64,000 nt of DNA from Pseudomonas iridis (GTDB taxonomy: Bacteria; Pseudomonadota; Gammaproteobacteria; Pseudomonadales; Pseudomonadaceae), in contig NZ_JACXXO010000002.1 of NCBI RefSeq assembly GCF_017980685.1, positions 124,001 to 188,000 on the forward strand, given 5' to 3'. Shown here one piece after another: positions 49,555-58,782 of the stretch (position 1 is the stretch's first letter; every line of letters starts with the position of its first letter). The notes beneath the pieces are model-generated. The model saw only the letters and a list, made by a program, of their open reading frames with translations. It was not told the DNA's origin and searched no databases. The translations under genes were made by a program, and so were the position numbers.

Positions 49555-51642
49555 ATGGCTGACCGCAGCGCACGCTTGGCTTTCATCCTCAGTCTGACCG
49601 ACAAGGTCAGCGCGCCCCTGGGCAAGGTGAAAACCAGCTTCACCGACCTGGCCACCCAAGGCCAGCAGAACATCATGAAGATGGGCGCAGGCCTGGCCGG
49701 CATGGTGGGCGCGGGTGTGGCCATTACCGAATCGCTGGAACCGGCGCTGGAAATGAACCGCGCCCTGGGCGAAGTCCGCTCGCTGGGCGTGGCCGAAGAT
49801 GCGCTGAATGCCCTCAATCAAAAGTCGCTGGAGTTCTCAGTGAACTACGGCGAGAACGCCCGCGACTTCGTAGCCTCGGCCTACAGCATCTCGGGCGCGA
49901 TCAAGGGGTTGTCCGGCGACCAGCTGGCGACCTTCACCAACACCAGCAACCTGTTGGCCAAGGCCACCAAGTCCGACGCCGAGACCATGGGCGCCTACGT
50001 CGGCACCATGTACAACCTGTTCAAAACCTCGGCCGACGCCATGGGCAAAAGCCAGTGGGTCGAAAAGCTGGGTGGTCAGACGGCACTGGCGGCGCAGCTA
50101 TTCCGCACGGACGGCGCACAGCTCAAGGATGCGTTCAAGGAAGTGGGCCAGCTCGCCACCACGGCGGGCGTCGACATCGCTGAGCAGTTCGCGGTGATCG
50201 GTACTTTGAGCAGCACCATGGAAGGCGGCGACGCCGGCGGCTTGTACAAGTCGTTTTTCGAGAACATCGGCGCAGCGTCCGACAAGCTCAAGATCAAATT
50301 CACCGAGCAAAACGGCCAGCTGATGCCGATGACCGACATTCTGGCCAAGCTCGAGGGCAAGTTCGGCGACCTGACCAGTGCCGCTGCTGGCACCAAGCTG
50401 ACCGAGGCGTTCGGCGGGGAAGGGGCACGGGTGATCAACGCCCTGGCCAAGGACACCGACCGATTCAAAAACGGCCTCGACCAGTTGGGCAAAGTCCGCG
50501 GCTTGGAGAGTGCCGAGAAAATGGCCAAGGCCATGGTGGATCCGTGGCAGCAGTTCGGCGCGGCCGTCCAGGCGTTACGCATTGCTTTCGGCCAGGCGCT
50601 GATCCCAATGCTCGCCCCGCTGATGGGCAAACTGGTGGGTATCGCCGGCACGCTGACCCGCTGGACCCAGCTGTTCCCCAACATCACCCGCGTGATCGGC
50701 ATCACCGTGCTGGTGATCCTCGGCCTGACCGCCGCCATGGCCGCGATGACCTTCACTGTGGGTCTGGCCAAAATGGTCTGGCTATCGCTGGTCACCATCT
50801 GGAAAGTCCTGACCTGGACGGGTTTCCGCAGCATCGCCATGTTCCTGGTGCACACCGTGTTGATCGCAGGCTTTGTCCTCGGTCTGGCGGCGCTCTACAC
50901 CTGGATGGGGCTGGTCAAGGTCGGCATGTTGCTTTGGCAGGGCGCGATCTGGCTGGTCAACGCCGCCATGTATGCCAACCCGGTGGGGCTGATCATCGCC
51001 GGTATTGTCGCCCTGGTCGCGATCGTCGGCGCCGCGATCTACTACTGGGACGACTGGACCGGCGCTCTGATGAACACCACAGCATTCAAGTGGATCGCCA
51101 GCCAGCTGCAGGCGCTATCGGATTGGTTCGGATCGATCGGTGGCTGGACCGGTATGGCCAGCGCAGCCTGGGACGGCATCGTGGCGATCTTCAAGAACGC
51201 GATCAACGGCCTGATCGAGATGTTGAACAAGATCCCCGGCGTGCAGATCGATGCGGCCTTTGGCGAGATGCCCAAAGCGCCGGAGATTCCCGGCATTGAA
51301 GCGCCGGTACCGAACACGCCGGCAGTGGATCGGGCGCTGCAGGTCGCCCAACAGCCGTTGGCGTCGCGTCCTGCCCTGTCGGTAGTTCCGCCCCTGGTCA
51401 TGGCGCCGGCTCCGACCGAACAGGCCGAGCAAGCCCGCCAGCGCATGAGCGCAACGACCGGAAGCCTTTCCCCGACGCGCCCGACCGCCGTGCCCCAGGG
51501 CGGTCTGCTGCGCAGCATCCAGAACACCAACAACCAGACCCAAAACAAGGGCACGCATGTGGAGACCCTCAACATCAACACGGCCAAGCCTATGACCCCG
51601 TTGGAAGTGGAAAACATGATGAGCATGGCGGTGGGTGGATGA
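49555..51642 (+). CDS. Tape measure protein, TP901 type
   Basis: A 695-aa tape measure. It starts with an ADRSARLAFILSLTDKVSAPLGKVKTSFTDL segment (TP901 core family), then a long helical part, and three or four hydrophobic segments between about 375 and 500 (VIGITVLVILGLTAAMAAMTF; LVHTVLIAGFVLGLAALYTW; VGLIIAGIVALVAIVGAAIYYW). A Pro-rich, flexible C-terminal part follows. Its length sets the tail length, so the tail is short to medium for a myovirus. It overlaps the next gene by four bases. Confidence 0.92.
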   Translation: MADRSARLAFILSLTDKVSAPLGKVKTSFTDLATQGQQNIMKMGAGLAGMVGAGVAITESLEPALEMNRALGEVRSLGVAEDALNALNQKSLEFSVNYGENARDFVASAYSISGAIKGLSGDQLATFTNTSNLLAKATKSDAETMGAYVGTMYNLFKTSADAMGKSQWVEKLGGQTALAAQLFRTDGAQLKDAFKEVGQLATTAGVDIAEQFAVIGTLSSTMEGGDAGGLYKSFFENIGAASDKLKIKFTEQNGQLMPMTDILAKLEGKFGDLTSAAAGTKLTEAFGGEGARVINALAKDTDRFKNGLDQLGKVRGLESAEKMAKAMVDPWQQFGAAVQALRIAFGQALIPMLAPLMGKLVGIAGTLTRWTQLFPNITRVIGITVLVILGLTAAMAAMTFTVGLAKMVWLSLVTIWKVLTWTGFRSIAMFLVHTVLIAGFVLGLAALYTWMGLVKVGMLLWQGAIWLVNAAMYANPVGLIIAGIVALVAIVGAAIYYWDDWTGALMNTTAFKWIASQLQALSDWFGSIGGWTGMASAAWDGIVAIFKNAINGLIEMLNKIPGVQIDAAFGEMPKAPEIPGIEAPVPNTPAVDRALQVAQQPLASRPALSVVPPLVMAPAPTEQAEQARQRMSATTGSLSPTRPTAVPQGGLLRSIQNTNNQTQNKGTHVETLNINTAKPMTPLEVENMMSMAVGG

Positions 51643-51956
51643 GCGAATACATCGATCTGCTGATCACGGATAACGACCTGGCACTGGATCTGTCACGCCA
51701 GCCGCTGCCGGTCGAGGATCGCGCCTGCATTGCCCAGGACATCGGCCACATGATCCGCGAAAGCGGTCTGCTGGTGACGTTGGTGGCTGAGCGCAACCGC
51801 CTGAAACAGCGTGACTGCATCCAGCAGCTGGAGCTGTTGGTGGAAGCGGACGTGCGCCTGGTACCGGGCACCGCGTCGATCAAAGAGCTTGCACCAGGTC
51901 AGTACCTGGTCACCGCCACCACCCTGCAATTTGGCACTGTCGAGGTGACCCTGTGA
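51639..51956 (+). CDS. DUF2590 tail protein
   Basis: A 105-aa DUF2590 protein (SEYIDLLITDNDLALDLSRQPLPVEDRACIAQDIGHMIRESGLLVTLVAERN). Its size, position before the baseplate J gene and acidic wedge-like pattern resemble gpW/gp25-type baseplate wedge proteins. It overlaps both neighbours by four bases. Confidence 0.78.
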   Translation: MSEYIDLLITDNDLALDLSRQPLPVEDRACIAQDIGHMIRESGLLVTLVAERNRLKQRDCIQQLELLVEADVRLVPGTASIKELAPGQYLVTATTLQFGTVEVTL

Positions 51957-53125
51957 GCGTCGATTTTAAACAGGCGCTCGCTGACTCGGGCATTCCGACG
52001 ACCGAGGCCGCGCTGAAGGCCGCCTGGGAAGCCGAGGTAACCGCTCAAGGCAGCAAGCTGGCCAACACCAGCGCCTATTCGCCGTTCTGGCGAGTGATCA
52101 CCGCGCTGGTGACCAAGCCGGTGCTGTGGCTGCTGACCTTTGTCAGCGACACCGTGTTGCCGAATTTTTTCGTCAAGACTGCCGAAAAGGCCTGGCTCGA
52201 CATGCTGGCCTGGGCGGTCAACGTCGAGCGTAAAGCACCGACCAAGGCCATCGGCACGTTGTTGTTCAGTCGCGCCACGACGGCGGGCGAATTCGAAGTC
52301 CCTATCGGCACGCGGGTGCAGTCAGCCTCTATCAATGGCCACGTTTACGAACTGGTGACCACCGCGGCTGCCAGCTTTGTCGAAGGCGAGTCACAACTAC
52401 AAATTCCGGCTATGGCTGTCGACGCAGGTAGTGGCTACAACCTCGCTCCGGGCTATTACGCGATCTTGCCGGTGCCGGTACCGGGCGTGGTTCAGGTGGT
52501 CAACCTCGACGGCTGGCTGGCGACGCCGGGTTCGGATTCCGAGCCGGACGACCAGCTGCGCCTGCGTGTGCGCAACCAGTTCAGCGCGGTCAATCAGTGG
52601 CACACCGACGCGGTGTATCGCGCCTTGATCGCGGCATTCCCGGGCGTATCGGCCAATGGTGTGTACTTCGAACATGGGGCACCGCGTGGCCCAGGCAGCG
52701 CCAATGCCTACGTATTGTTCGAAGCGGGCGTGCCGGCGGACACGTACCTGGAGCAGATCAACGCCAAGATCATGGACGAGGGCAACCATGGCCACGGCGA
52801 TTCCATGTTGGTCATGGTCATGCCCGAAACCCTGCACGACGTCAGCTTGCAGGTGTGGCCGGTGGCGAACCTGACCGTGACGCAGCGTGCCACCTTGCTA
52901 GCCGATATCGCTCTGTTTGTGCGGGCAGCGTTCCGGGAAAGCACTGGGCGCGATTACACGCCGACGCTGACCTGGCCGCAGTCGCGCTTTTCCTTCAGCC
53001 GCCTGATCGAGGAACTGCACGAACAGTTCCCCGGCATCGAGTCGATGAAGTTCGGCAACGAGGACATCATTTCTGACCTGGTCATTCCCCGGCTGCAGGC
53101 GCTGGAGGTGACGTTCGATGATTAA
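51953..53125 (+). CDS. J: Baseplate J family protein
   Basis: A 390-aa baseplate wedge protein (gpJ/gp47 family), starting at GTG 51953. Typical parts are VLWLLTFVSDTVLPNFFVKTAEKAWLDMLAWAVNVERK, the VPIGTRVQS repeat region, and DDQLRLRVRNQFSAVNQWHTDAVYRALIAAFPGV. It forms the outer ring that triggers sheath contraction. Confidence 0.92.
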   Translation: MSVDFKQALADSGIPTTEAALKAAWEAEVTAQGSKLANTSAYSPFWRVITALVTKPVLWLLTFVSDTVLPNFFVKTAEKAWLDMLAWAVNVERKAPTKAIGTLLFSRATTAGEFEVPIGTRVQSASINGHVYELVTTAAASFVEGESQLQIPAMAVDAGSGYNLAPGYYAILPVPVPGVVQVVNLDGWLATPGSDSEPDDQLRLRVRNQFSAVNQWHTDAVYRALIAAFPGVSANGVYFEHGAPRGPGSANAYVLFEAGVPADTYLEQINAKIMDEGNHGHGDSMLVMVMPETLHDVSLQVWPVANLTVTQRATLLADIALFVRAAFRESTGRDYTPTLTWPQSRFSFSRLIEELHEQFPGIESMKFGNEDIISDLVIPRLQALEVTFDD

Positions 53126-53795
53126 GCTCGAACTGCCGTTCTGGCTGGACGGCGCAGAGATCACCAAGCTCAAGGCCACCGCCCAGGCCTGGTGGGATTC
53201 TGTCGAGGGCTGGATGCGCTGGCCGCTGCTGCAGATGGACGCTGAGACCTGCCATCTGGCCATTCTGGATCTACTCGCCTGGCAGCGCGACATCACCCGC
53301 TTTCGAGGCGAGTCCGAGGCGCTGTACCGCCTGCGCGTCAAATACGCCTTTATCAACGCGGTCGACGCCGGATCGGTGATCGGCTTCCAGCGGATCCTGC
53401 AGCGCCTCGGCGTCGGGTATGTGCGGATCGAAGAACGCCTGCCCGATCGGGACTGGGACATCGTCCAGCTGCACCTGAGTGATTCGCAGCTTTCGGAAAA
53501 TCCAGCGCTGCTGGACATGATCGTTCACCAGTACGGGCGCACCTGCCGCCGTTACGAATTCGTCAGCACCTCCGTGGTTCGCCTGGTGATGGCTGCCTAC
53601 GAGATCAGCAACGACCAAATGACCCTGATCGCCAAGTTCGACGACACGCAAAGCGTGGGTATGCGCCTGGCCACTTCCGAGTTCGGTAACGACCACCTGT
53701 CGATGGTCGCCCGTTTCAACGACACCCAAACGGTCGGCCTGGCGCTGACCACCTCCGAGTTCAACAACGACCAGGTCACCCTGGTTACACGCTAA
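53118..53795 (+). CDS. I: Baseplate/tail protein, P2 gpI-like, with C-terminal repeats
   Basis: A 225-aa protein whose first about 155 residues fit the gpI-like baseplate family (WWDSVEGWMRWPLLQMDAETCHLAILDLLAWQRDITRFRGESEALYRLRVKYAF). The last about 60 residues consist of two and a half copies of a 26-27-residue repeat (SNDQMTLIAKFDDTQSVGMRL / GNDHLSMVARFNDTQTVGLAL / NNDQVTLVTR). That part may be the docking surface for the fibre encoded next. It overlaps J by eight bases. Confidence 0.82.
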   Translation: MIKLELPFWLDGAEITKLKATAQAWWDSVEGWMRWPLLQMDAETCHLAILDLLAWQRDITRFRGESEALYRLRVKYAFINAVDAGSVIGFQRILQRLGVGYVRIEERLPDRDWDIVQLHLSDSQLSENPALLDMIVHQYGRTCRRYEFVSTSVVRLVMAAYEISNDQMTLIAKFDDTQSVGMRLATSEFGNDHLSMVARFNDTQTVGLALTTSEFNNDQVTLVTR

Positions 53796-53808
53796 AAGGA
53801 ATTACCCC

Positions 53809-56085
53809 ATGGGGGCTAGCATTACCCTTGCAGGCGAAAGCCTGATCTCGCAGAAACAGGCCGCACGCCAGACCGTTGAGGTGTCCCGCTTCATCCTGGC
53901 CAAAGTGCCCGGGCTGGATACCACCCTGCCGGTGGACCGCGCCGCCGGCGTGCCCGATGCCAACCTGATCGTGCATACCACGCCGGTCACCCGTGAAGGC
54001 TATTTGGCCACCAACAAGGTGGTGTACAGCCTGATGTTAGGCACTGACGTCGGCGACTTTGATTTCAACTGGATGGGCCTGGTGACGGCCGAGAACGTGC
54101 TGCTCATTGCGGCTTATGTCCCGCTGCAGCAGAAACGTCGCGAGATCCCGCCACTGCAGGCCGGCAACAACCTGACCCGCAACATCGTCTGGGAATATGA
54201 CGGCGCGCAGTCGCTGTCGGGGATCACGGTGCCGGCCAGCACTTGGCAATTCGACTTCACCGCCGACTTCACCGCGATCAATACGCAGCTGGCCGAACTG
54301 AAAACCGAGTTGGCCAAGAAGGTTGATCTGGAAACCTGGACGCCGCCGGCAGCGGTCAGCCTTGACGGCCCCGTGCTGGTTTATCCAGGCAGCGTCAACA
54401 CCTACACCATCACCGATTACAACCGTTTCAGCGTATTCACAGCATCGACCACCCTGGGCACAGTCGCCGTCGATGCGGACAAGGTGACGCTGACCATTCC
54501 TACGGTCGCGGCAGAAGGCCTGCTGACGCTCGAGGTGTTGCGCGATGGCAACAAGGCCTCGTTCCGCCTGCCGGTGGGCGCTGCCGCCATTGTGCCACCG
54601 AGTATCACCAGCCCTGCCAATTTGGCGACAGGAGTCATCCTGGACCCCTTGCTGATCACCACCGCGTTCGAGGTTTACCCAACGGGGTTCGATCACCACG
54701 TATCAACCCACTGGCAAATCGCGACCGACGAAGAATTCACCCAGCTAGTGTTGGACGTTACCAGCACGACGGAATTGGAGAGCCTGCGGCCCGGTGAACA
54801 TAACGTCACGCTGGCACCCGGTAAACGGCACTACGCCCGGGCTTTTCACAACGGGGTTTCGTTACAGTCCGCCGCGCCGGTCGCTACGATTTTCAACACC
54901 GCTTCGACCTACATCCGTCGTCCCGCCATCCTGTTTCCCACCGATGGCCAGCAGGATGTCAGCTCAGGTTTGACGATCCTCAGTGATCCATTCAGCGTTT
55001 ACGGGGGCAGTGACGTCCATCTGCAAAGCCGCTTCCAGGTCTTTCTTTCTCCAGATGGCACAGGGCTGGTGCATGACAGCGGTTGGGTGTCGACCAATCT
55101 GACCAGCTACAAACCGGCTACTGTTTTGGCTACACGTATCCAGGCGTACACCCGAGTCAAATACAAAGGTGAAACACTCGGCGAAACTGAATGGTCGCCG
55201 GTTATCGCATTTAAAACAGCGGGAGAGTTGGCCGGTACTTATGCACAGCTTAATGGCGGTGCTACGACACGCGCATACCATTCCGCAGTAGCGATAGACG
55301 GAAGCATGTATGTCTTTGGAGGATACAGTAGTTCCTCTTACGTGCTGGCTGATCTATGGAAGTACAACCAAGCAGGCAATTCATGGTCGCAGTTGGCATC
55401 GGCGACTGTGGCTCGCTACTGCCATAGCGCCGTGGAGATCGGCGGCAAAATGTATGTGTTCGGGGGTTACAATGGCGGTGTGCTTAGAACGCTGCAAGTT
55501 TACGATCCGGTCAAAAATACTTGGTCACAACTGGCTGATGGTCCGGACGCCCGGTACAACCACAGCGCAGTCGTCATCGACGGCAAGATGTATGTCTACG
55601 GCGGTAGCAGCGCTAGCAGCAATCAGGTTGGTACGGGCACTCTGTGGGTCTATAACCCTGTCAACAATACCTGGGCGACATTAACCGCCAGTGCCAATCG
55701 CTTCAATCACACCGCCGTCGCCATTAGCGGGAAGATGTATGTGTTTGCCGGAATTGCCGGTGGTAATTACCTTCGAGACCTGTGGGTATATACCCCCTCG
55801 ACCAACAGTTGGGCGCAACTAACCTCGGCTACTGGCCCACGATCCAGTCACACTGCTGTAGCTCTATTCGGCAAGATGTATGTGTTCGGCGGCGACAGTG
55901 GCGGAGCTGATAGTCGTTACCGCGACCTGCAAGTTTTCGAACCTGATACCTCTACGTGGAAACAACTAACGCCAGCTGCCGACGTTCGTACCGACCATAG
56001 TGCAGTGGCGATCGGCAACAGTATCTATGTATTCGCCGGCGCTAACGTTTCAGCCTACCTCAACGACCTATGGTCTATTTCGTAA
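53809..56085 (+). CDS. Tail fibre with C-terminal Kelch propeller
   Basis: A 758-aa fibre. Residues 1-150 are a baseplate-attachment domain shared by many Pseudomonas phage fibres (GASITLAGESLISQKQAARQTVEVSRFILAKVPG). Residues about 255-470 look like two Ig/FN3-type modules (ITSPANLATGV; RPAILFPTDGQQDVSSG). Residues about 478-758 contain six Kelch repeats with the pattern R..HSAV.I.GKMYVFGG..........L..Y.P..N.W, enough for a complete six-bladed beta-propeller, which would be the receptor-binding tip. The Kelch part has lower GC and different codon use than the N-terminal part, suggesting recent acquisition. Stop-to-start gap to the next gene is nine bases. Confidence 0.88.
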   Translation: MGASITLAGESLISQKQAARQTVEVSRFILAKVPGLDTTLPVDRAAGVPDANLIVHTTPVTREGYLATNKVVYSLMLGTDVGDFDFNWMGLVTAENVLLIAAYVPLQQKRREIPPLQAGNNLTRNIVWEYDGAQSLSGITVPASTWQFDFTADFTAINTQLAELKTELAKKVDLETWTPPAAVSLDGPVLVYPGSVNTYTITDYNRFSVFTASTTLGTVAVDADKVTLTIPTVAAEGLLTLEVLRDGNKASFRLPVGAAAIVPPSITSPANLATGVILDPLLITTAFEVYPTGFDHHVSTHWQIATDEEFTQLVLDVTSTTELESLRPGEHNVTLAPGKRHYARAFHNGVSLQSAAPVATIFNTASTYIRRPAILFPTDGQQDVSSGLTILSDPFSVYGGSDVHLQSRFQVFLSPDGTGLVHDSGWVSTNLTSYKPATVLATRIQAYTRVKYKGETLGETEWSPVIAFKTAGELAGTYAQLNGGATTRAYHSAVAIDGSMYVFGGYSSSSYVLADLWKYNQAGNSWSQLASATVARYCHSAVEIGGKMYVFGGYNGGVLRTLQVYDPVKNTWSQLADGPDARYNHSAVVIDGKMYVYGGSSASSNQVGTGTLWVYNPVNNTWATLTASANRFNHTAVAISGKMYVFAGIAGGNYLRDLWVYTPSTNSWAQLTSATGPRSSHTAVALFGKMYVFGGDSGGADSRYRDLQVFEPDTSTWKQLTPAADVRTDHSAVAIGNSIYVFAGANVSAYLNDLWSIS

Positions 56086-56094
56086 GGAACTGCC

Positions 56095-56613
56095 ATGTAC
56101 AAGTTGGAATCGTTTTCAAATGGCGGTGTGCTCGTCAGTAATACCGATACACCTTACAACGCGACATTTGCCGCAGCCAACGAGGCGGAAGCGATGCAGA
56201 TTGTCGTGGGCCTGAATCAGCCTGTCATGCTCGCTGAGCTGGCCGCGCACCGTTTCGCGTTCGAGGTGGCGGGGCTTCAGCTGGCTGGGGGCATGCAGGT
56301 CAAAACAGACCGTGAAAGTCAGGCGCAACTGAACAGTGCTTACGTGACGTTGAACGGTGGGTTGATTCCCGACACCGACTGGAAGGGGGCAAATGGCTGG
56401 CAGCTGGTGGACCTCGAACAGATTACGCCGATCGCCAAGGCAGTGGCGGCGCATGGTCGCGGTTGCTTCCGTGGGGAGCGCCTCGTTCAAACGGCGATCA
56501 ACGAAGCCGCGAACATGGACGACATCGAGGCGATCGACATTCCTGGCATGTTCGCTTCGGCCTACCAGGAAGCTTACGCCGAGGTCATGACGCCCGAGCA
56601 GGCGCCTGAATGA
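56095..56613 (+). CDS. DUF4376-like fibre accessory protein
   Basis: A 172-aa protein with ELAAHRFAFEVAGLQLAGGMQVKTDRESQAQLNSAYVTL, which matches the DUF4376 pattern of proteins coded beside tail fibres. The family is assumed to chaperone or decorate the fibre. It overlaps the next gene by four bases. Confidence 0.75.
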   Translation: MYKLESFSNGGVLVSNTDTPYNATFAAANEAEAMQIVVGLNQPVMLAELAAHRFAFEVAGLQLAGGMQVKTDRESQAQLNSAYVTLNGGLIPDTDWKGANGWQLVDLEQITPIAKAVAAHGRGCFRGERLVQTAINEAANMDDIEAIDIPGMFASAYQEAYAEVMTPEQAPE

Positions 56614-57536
56614 GCTGGGCGCCGGTGACCATGCAGTGGCCGGTCGAGGCGACGGCCTGGATGGATCAGATGGGAGCGGCCAAGGACATGGCCAGCGCCG
56701 AACTGGCGAGCACCGGTGCGCGCCTGACCAGCCTGGCGGATCAGGTCACCACCGATCTGAGCTTGATTGGCGCAGCGGTCAAGGGCGTCATTGCCAACGG
56801 TCGCGCCGCCTTGGACGGCCAGTTTGGCGAGATCCCCAAGTGCGTGGTGGTGACGCCGTTTCAAAGCGGCGTCGGACAGGGCACGGGCTATCAACGCTTC
56901 CTGTCAGCGCCCAACCTGGTGCAACGCCTGGCGGACAAGCTCGAGGACAACACCGACTCGGCCAGGCCGACCGGTGAGCAGTACGCCCTGGTGATCCTGT
57001 TCCTGGGCACGCGCTTCGACCAGATGGCCGGTGTGCTGTCGAAATTCAACGCGCTGATGCCGATCGCCGAACTGCAGAAAGCCGAGCGCCGTGCCCAGCA
57101 CCTGTTCGACCTGGATACCTCGAAATGGGAACTGCCCAGCGTCGGCGCACTGCCGCGTTGGGGGGATCTACCACTGGAGCGTTGCACCGTGCTCAAGGAG
57201 GCCAGCGCCTCGATCAACGGCCAGTTGGCCCGCCTGGAAAGTTATGCGGCGGACAGTTCGCCGCTGGATGATTTAGCTGAACTGGCCCAGCGCAAAGCCG
57301 AACAAGCCCTGGGCCAGGACTCGAAACTCAATGCCCTGAAAGACCTGCTGGCCGGTGGTACGCCCGACACCAGCATGCAGGCGCGTTTGCTGGGACCAGG
57401 TGATGCCGGCGAGCTGCGCAAGCAGCTGCTCGAGGGCGACGGCGCCCCAGGTCATGAATGGGTGCTGTCGTCCGGAGTCATGCTGGTGGGATCCCTGCAG
57501 GGCCTGAGCTTTGTTCGCGAACTGGTGGGCCTATGA
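56610..57536 (+). CDS. Tail/baseplate-associated protein, unrecognised family
   Basis: A 308-aa soluble, largely helical protein (ASAELASTGARLTSLADQVTTDLSLIGAAVKGVIANG; a C-terminal ending in LQGLSFVRELVGL). It has no signal peptide or enzyme motif. Its place between fibre accessory and baseplate genes, with overlaps on both sides, indicates a structural or assembly role such as a DNA-circularisation-like tail protein, but no family can be named. Confidence 0.6.
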   Translation: MSWAPVTMQWPVEATAWMDQMGAAKDMASAELASTGARLTSLADQVTTDLSLIGAAVKGVIANGRAALDGQFGEIPKCVVVTPFQSGVGQGTGYQRFLSAPNLVQRLADKLEDNTDSARPTGEQYALVILFLGTRFDQMAGVLSKFNALMPIAELQKAERRAQHLFDLDTSKWELPSVGALPRWGDLPLERCTVLKEASASINGQLARLESYAADSSPLDDLAELAQRKAEQALGQDSKLNALKDLLAGGTPDTSMQARLLGPGDAGELRKQLLEGDGAPGHEWVLSSGVMLVGSLQGLSFVRELVGL

Positions 57537-58075
57537 CGCTGCTGCTCGATGGCCAACAAATCATCGGTAACCGCATGAAGGTGACGGCCAACCTCAAGAT
57601 CGAAAGCGACGACATGTCGGGGCAGACCAGCAACACCGAAAAGTCGCACAAGGGCTTCAAGCCCAAGACGCTGACAGTCGCGCTGACGATCCCGTACAAG
57701 CAGCTGAGCAACCTGCGCACCCTGATGCGCCTGGCCGAAGGCACCGAAGGCGGTGGCCAGCTCAAGACGTACCGGATCGTCAACGATACCGCCGAGGCGT
57801 TCGGCATCCGTCAGGTGACGTTTTCCGACGGCGTCAGCGCCCGCGAAGACGACAGCCTGGCGCAATGGATCGTCCAGTTCACCCTGTCGGAAAAGCTCTC
57901 GAACCCGGAAAAAGTCGAGAGTCGACGCGCCGGCAACCCGGTGAAGTCGCAATCTGCACCAGGTGACGGCGTGGCCGGGACCGGCGCCGATGGATCGAGC
58001 GGCGCGCCCCAAGAGCTGACCGGCTTTGAAGCAGTCCTGAAAAAAGTGGACTCCTACCTGGGCGGCACACCATGA
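57534..58075 (+). CDS. Baseplate complex protein
   Basis: A 180-aa protein from ATG 57534, overlapping the previous stop (ATGA type). It has LLLDGQQIIGNRMKVTANLKIESDDMSGQTSNTEKSHKGFKPKTLTVALTI, a beta-rich core, and a Gly/Ser/Ala-rich linker near the C-terminus (DGVAGTGADGSSGAP). It is comparable in place to P2 gpU-type tail terminator/adaptor proteins. The longer ORF starting at 57458 is not needed. Confidence 0.65.
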
Positions 58076-58782
58076 GTATGAAGCTGCACAAAGTGCTGAA
58101 GATCAATGGCGTCGTGGTGCCGCTGGTGAAAGACGAAGTTCGCCTGGAGATCAAAAGCCCAGGGCGGGCGATGTTCACCATTCAGGCCGGGGCCTCGGTG
58201 CAAGGCCTTGTGACGCTCGACATCGGCTACAACGAAGCCGCGCTGCAGCGCCACTTCATCGGCTATGTCGAGCGCTGCACCGCGGCGAATGGCATCGAGC
58301 AGGTGGTGTTCTGCCGTGAGCTCGCCGCTGTCCTGGCCCGCCCGTTGCCGTTGAACCTGCGTCATGTGGATCTGCGCGCCGTGCTCACCGAGATCAGCAG
58401 CAAGACCGGCCTGCGCTTTCGTGTTCCGGATCAGCCATACACCAAGGTGAAAGCCCCGTTTTTCTACAGCCTGGCGGCCGGATATCAGGCGCTGGACAGC
58501 ATGGCGCGAGTGTTCGGCATTGCCGATTTTATCTGGCAGCAGCAGGGCGACGGTGAAGTATTCGTCGGCTCCTGGGCCGACAGCTTCTTTGGTGCTCGAG
58601 CACCGCTGCAACTCCCGGTCAGTCTGTTCGATGGCTACCAGGGCAATCAAAGCGCAATGGTCGCGGCTCTCCCCGGGCTACGACCAGGTGCAACAATTAA
58701 CCAGGGCGAGCGGATCACCAGTGTCACGCTTGCCGGCACACAGATGGCCATCAAATGGACGACGCAATCAAGCGCAGCGTAG
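58072..58782 (+). CDS. Baseplate hub protein, gpD-like
   Basis: A 236-aa protein whose pattern (GYVERCTAANGIEQVVFCRELAAVLARPLPLNLRHVDLRAVLTEISSKTGLRFRVP) is that of gpD/gp27-type hub proteins. Length is shorter than P2 gpD (about 390), so it may be a minimal hub. It overlaps both neighbours. Confidence 0.68.
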   Translation: MSMKLHKVLKINGVVVPLVKDEVRLEIKSPGRAMFTIQAGASVQGLVTLDIGYNEAALQRHFIGYVERCTAANGIEQVVFCRELAAVLARPLPLNLRHVDLRAVLTEISSKTGLRFRVPDQPYTKVKAPFFYSLAAGYQALDSMARVFGIADFIWQQQGDGEVFVGSWADSFFGARAPLQLPVSLFDGYQGNQSAMVAALPGLRPGATINQGERITSVTLAGTQMAIKWTTQSSAA

